NCBI GenBank assembly: GCA_963678705.1
Contig: OY783206.1
Span: forward strand, 25,679,807 to 25,743,806
Direction of reading: 5' to 3'
Source of the DNA: Panorpa germanica
Taxonomy: Eukaryota > Arthropoda > Insecta > Mecoptera > Panorpidae
Length of the DNA: 64,000 bases
The notes under the pieces were generated by a model. That model did not search any database and was not told the origin of the DNA. It saw only the letters and a list, made by a program, of their open reading frames with translations. A program made the translations under genes and the position numbers. Within the stretch, counting starts at the first letter, position 1; every line of letters starts with the position of its first letter. Of this stretch, positions 53,101-59,100 are shown piece after piece.

Positions 53101-56100
53101 ATCAAAAGAAATATATAAAACTAAATAAAATATTAATCATAAATATTTTTATAAATGTTATTAGGTTATTAATTTTACTTTCAAAAACATAAAATAACAT
53201 TTATTTTAATAAAAAATAAAAACAATCAAAATAAAAATACTATCTCTTAATTTAAATATATAACTTACTACGTCTTCAATGTATCAGAAAAATAATAAAA
53301 ATTAGGAGCTGTCACTAATACAAAATTATGCATATACGAATATAAAATAACGTATACTAGAAACACAATTCTACCTAACTTTTTATATGTGTTATTTTCA
53401 ATAATATTTATTCAGTGCATTTGCTTTATGTAATAAACTTATGTAAGAATAACAACACAATCAACTTTATACTTTATTTTATCAAAAGAATATTAAAGAA
53501 AGCGTTTTACCTTTTCTATCAAAGCGATATTATCCATCCTTCTGTTTAATTCTTCCTTTAACGCTGAGATTTCTCTTTGCAATTTGTCTTTCGATACTAA
53601 CGACTTTTCGAGTTTCTTCTCAGTACATATTAGCTGATTCTGCAGAATTTGGATGGTCGCTTTATCGTCAGCTCCACTGCAGGGTGATTTCTTTGCATTG
53701 GATCTCGATTTTAAGAACTGAAATTGACAATGTACCATTTTAGAAAGCTTAATTTAGTTCGATACAAATCAGGTAAAATTAAATAAAACTCAAAAACTGT
53801 AGAGAAAAAAATTGTAACACTTTTGACGTCCTCAGATTTTCTCTGAATTTTTTGGAAATTCGTCATTTTGAAAAACTGGAAAAAGGGCAGATTTTTCTAT
53901 GTACCTTTAATCCGTAATAAATAATTGAAATATTGCTAATATATTTCGCTATTGAATGCGATGATATTTAAAAATTCAAAAATTCAAAACGGAAGTGTTT
54001 AGGAAATTAGGAGTCGCGGTATTTGGACAAAGTTCAAATTTTGTATGTTGGAATAATTAAATAATTAGTAAAAATAAATAATGAATACATTTAAAAAAAA
54101 TATTCGGGGGCGGCTTTTGGTGTCGTTCTAGAAAAATTGTTCTAGAAATTTTATCCACAAGTTAACTTTGTCAAAAGAATGTCAAATAATGCATGAATTT
54201 TTAAAAAAAAAATTTTTTTAATTCGTTGAATAATTTAAGAGATATATTTTTTAAGATTCAACACCTGTTATAAATTATATTCAAGTAAAAAAAATTAATT
54301 TAAAAATAGAATTAAATTTTGAAATTAAATTACGAATTACTTTATTAAATTTAAAAGAAATATATCAAACAAGCGTGGCTTTGGGATACGACAAACGCTG
54401 GTAAAGATTATGATAAGGTGTAGACTGAAGAATGAAAGAGTAGATTAGTCTCTATGGGGTCTACGCCTTAAATGTAATAAATACAAGTTATACCATAACG
54501 TACCTGTGTTTCACATTCCGGTGATTCCGAGTCCTCACTGCAAATGCTGAAATTATAATTTGAAACATTATTTCGGCAGAAAAGAAAGTATATTTATAAA
54601 AGCCTACGAAATAACAAAACAAATTTCAAAATAAATATGTAAATATAAATCACCTTTTTAGTTTTTTATTTTCATCAATCTGGAAATAAAAATAAAAAAT
54701 CAAATAAATAAATTTATCAAAAGTTGAAAGAAAAAGCTTTTGATTTTATATGAATGCAGATGATTTAATATGGCAGAAATGGTAACAAATGATGTTATTT
54801 TGGTTTCAGGCGCCTTTCAGGATCCTCTTTCTTTCTATAACGTAAATTTATCGTTTACATACTGCAACAACCTACAGCCACTGTGACTCTTTTTGTACAA
54901 AACAAGGTTAGTTTCGCTAACACGAAGAGAATATTGAAAAAGACGTAGTAATGAAAAAGCCCTTAGTCCTAATTAACGCTTAATTTACAAATAATTCAAT
55001 TTATACAAATTTTGAACAAGGTTCAATGATAAGGTATAATTTAAGCAACATTTAATAAACATATTTTACCTGTATTTTCAATTCATCTTTTAGAGCGTTA
55101 ATTTTCTTAATATGGCATTCGATTTGTGCTTCTTTAGCAGCAACATCTTCTGTTAGACGATTAACATCATTCTTGAGACCCTTTATTGACCTAAAAAATA
55201 AACACAAATTTTATTTTTATTACATATCATACTATACATGTTAAGGAGTAGGTAAGGTCAAAAGATAAAACAGCATATTTAGATAATGTTTTTTGTCGAC
55301 ACAGTTAATATATAATTATTTCTGTAATTACTACATGATGAAATTACATTTAAAGAATACTTTGTGATATTTTCGTAAATAAATATCAAGAAATGAGCCA
55401 TTGACAGCGAATCTCCGCTGACGTCACAAAAAAAAGTAACATTGCGGTGCCACTCATAAACTCATCACTATATTTTCTGAATTCAAAAAACCAAAATGAT
55501 TTCATTAGTTGATAAGTTTATGCAGGTAATGCTGTCGAGTTTTATTTTATTTTATTGATTTTTCAATAAAACTTACTTAGACTAACAGCACTTAGAAGTC
55601 AAAATATCGATTTTTCATGAAAAAAATCAGAAACTTTATTATTTTAAAATACTTTAAAATTAAAAAAAGAAGAAAAAACTGTACAGCGTTACCTCGGCAT
55701 TTATGTAAGAAAAAGAGTGCAAAATTTCGAAAGGATCGGTGCAGTAGATTTTGAGCTAGAAAGGACACCGACTCTGAAAAAGCTGTGTGTGAAAAAAGGC
55801 GTTTAAAAGTTTCAAAAAAGAAGGTGAAGACTTAAAGCTCTATATCTCCGACAGTTTTACTCCAATCGACTTCAAAGTTTCACACAATAATCTTAATGTG
55901 TTGTACATTAATATAAATCAATAAAAAAAATGTTAAAAAAAGTTGAAACCTTGATTTATATTTACATAGGGATTTATCACTATATTAAAAATATGTTTCC
56001 AGTATGACACATAGGTATCTGAGTAAGAAGACCAACTTACATATCTTTTTGTTTCGTTTCACATTTAAGTAGCTCAATTTCTAGTTGTAAAGTTTTTAGA

Positions 56101-59100
56101 TTGTCTGCTGCCTGAAATTAAGAAACCAAAGTTCAATAATCTTGTCTAATCTCGCTAATACAATAGGCCTCTATTTAATGGCCAAGAAGAACCTAATTGA
56201 CTATATCTAATATATTATTAACGATAAAATTATAAAACTAATGTTTATAACGCTCTTATAAGTCCTGGAGCACATGCATGGGGATGGTAAATCTGTATAT
56301 ACTTGTCCAGCTTCTTCAATCCTAAAGTTTGTACGCAATGTTGGTTTGTGGTGGATGTGTTGAACCAATTGACTGCAAACACCAAGATAGTGGTGTTATC
56401 GATGATATTGAATGTATAATGAGACGTACCTCTGAATCTGCAGATCTGAAAATAATTTTAAAATTATAAGAAAAATATCCTCAAAATTATTGATTGGTTT
56501 TAGAACTCTGTATTCAAAAAAAAACCGTATCTAATCGAATTTAAATTGTTCGGTTATTGTAGTTGCCTATCTATAACTAGGAAGGGGAAAGCTATTTCTG
56601 TAAGTCTTATTTATCTATATTTAGTGCGAGAGATCTTCGTGAGAAATGAATTACTCTTATAAGTCCTCGATAGTATAGTGGTCAGTATCCCCGCCTGTCA
56701 CGCGGGAGACCGGGGTTCGATTCCCCGTCGGGGAGGAATTTTTGCAAAATTTTGGAATTCAAAAACTATTTTATACATATAAATAAAGTCACACAAATTT
56801 CATGCTTTTTGGTCCTTGGCTTAGGGTCATTCAGTTTCAGATGACAGATGCTATTCAACAAACAATTTACGTATATAATCTTCAATTCCTTGTTACAGTT
56901 TTTAGTAGTTTTAATATTTTAGATTACATGTGTCATCAAGTTTATGACCTCTTCTCACAATTTCTGAAGCCCCACCCCCAACTTTGCATGTGACATTATT
57001 AATGAATGGTCCCTAAGCAGATGCTATATATATAAAATATAGCAACACTGTTCAATCAAAAACATATATTGAGAAATGTACATACTCCAGCGTAGCCTGG
57101 TCATTGTCGGTGCCGAAAATATCCTCACAGGTTATTTCATAGAAGTCAATATCATCAATGCTCCAACGGTCTTCTCTCCTAACTCTTCTTATTACTTCCA
57201 ATAGTCCTTTGATATCTTTCCGAAGAAGTTTGTCTATGCTCTACAACAAAATACTTAAAGTGACTTTTAAGATATTTAAGATTATGATGACGATGAAGAT
57301 GAAGATGACTTTAAGATTATATGATAACGAGATAATGGAGGAGAAGCACAGATAAGAGTACTGCAGATGAAAGCAAAAGCGGTGATGGAGAGGGTATGGA
57401 AATGGGAGAAAAGATTTCGGAATGGATTTGAGGAGGAGGACCATTTGGGAGCATGATAATGTATAGAACTAAATTATGGAGTTGATAAGAATTGAGTGAG
57501 CTGGGATTGCTAAAGGCGAAGTTCTAAAATGAGTGTTGGAAGTAGATAAATGCATGCCAAGATACTCAGTAATGAAACAGGTGAAGAGATAAAAAAAATT
57601 AGGGTAAAAGCAGGAGTTCGATCGGTGAAGAGATTAATAAAAGAGAAAATTCGGAAAGTTGGAGTATGAGATGGGAGATAGAAAGATTGAAACGAGGACA
57701 TAGGATCAATCAATGTTGACAAATCAGATATATCAGTTCCAGTATCGCTTAGGGGTATGAGTCTAAACAATATCGCCAAAAATATATAAAGTTTGACATC
57801 GATGCCATCAAAGTAGTTCATATAAACTAAAGTTTTTGGATACCTACTCTTTCAATCTATACAATTTATAATTGTTTTGCATACCATTTCGTCCATTTCC
57901 GACTTCCTTTCACCAGCTGTTTTGTAAGTAACATCAGACACCTTGAGTCGTTGCTCGAGTAGGGCAACTCTTTGACAAGCTTCCCGTTCCAGCTCTTCTA
58001 TTGTCTCGATAAACATAATGTTTTGTTCTGTTAAGTCTCGAATCCATTCTGTCAAAATCTCGTTCTTTAACTGTTGGAAAATAATGAAAAATATATTGTA
58101 TTAACTATATATTTCTGGTTGAGAAATCCGTTTCTAGGGATGACCAATCTGGTCTAGGGTGAAATACAAATGTAAATGAATGCATCGTTCCTTAGAAATA
58201 ACACTTCACCTAATAATAATTACTACTTTCATTTATTATAAGTTATTATATTTGATATAATTAATTTTATTTCTCAAAGTGACACTTAAATTTAAGGTTA
58301 GATCCTTACATTAACACTAAAAATCAGTGATTGGAAATGCGGCAATAACAGGCTACAATTAAAAAATCGTGCTGTTAATTAAGAGCATAGGTTAACAATT
58401 CAGCGTACCTAAATACGAGGCAGAGTCTCGTACGCATGATCAACGCAACAAGTGGTTGACATTCATTTTTTTGTTACGCGAATTAACCTCGCACATGTTG
58501 TACAACCAATCAGATGCATAAACACCAGGGCATTACCACAATATGCCGCCGGGCCAAAACTCTTACAAAGTTTTCTGTTCTTCGAAACGGTTAAAAACTA
58601 CTGTGCTGTTAAAACGTATTTTTTATTCAATATAAAATTCTTTAACGCTACCCGCATACATGATAATAATATTGAATTATATTTGTAGAATTGTTGATAC
58701 TTTTAAGTTGATATTTTTTAGAAACAATGAAATAATCAGAAATTACAGAATACAATAATATAACATCATTACGAAATATTTGAATTATGTTTATGATATT
58801 AACAATTTTTTACAGCTATTAAATTTTTAATACGTCAAACTTTTCACCCCCTTTTTTCGTAAAATCTTTAACTATACTAAGGACTAATGAGAGCACATAT
58901 TATACCCACATACAATCAATATGAACAGTTTCTAAATTATTTGTAACCAATCTGTACATGTTTTTATCTGTTCTGAACCAATAATTTTGTATTATTGTGT
59001 ACATTTGTCTTCGAACATATTTATTTTGATTAAAAATCATTAAAAAATTGTGCACCCCTGCTATAAACAGACAGCTGTTATCTGTCAAGAAAGAAGACAA

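Noticed and set aside
57510..57821. Minus-strand 103-codon ORF
   Set aside because: It is antisense to the LINE fragment at 57345-57740 and shows no domain.
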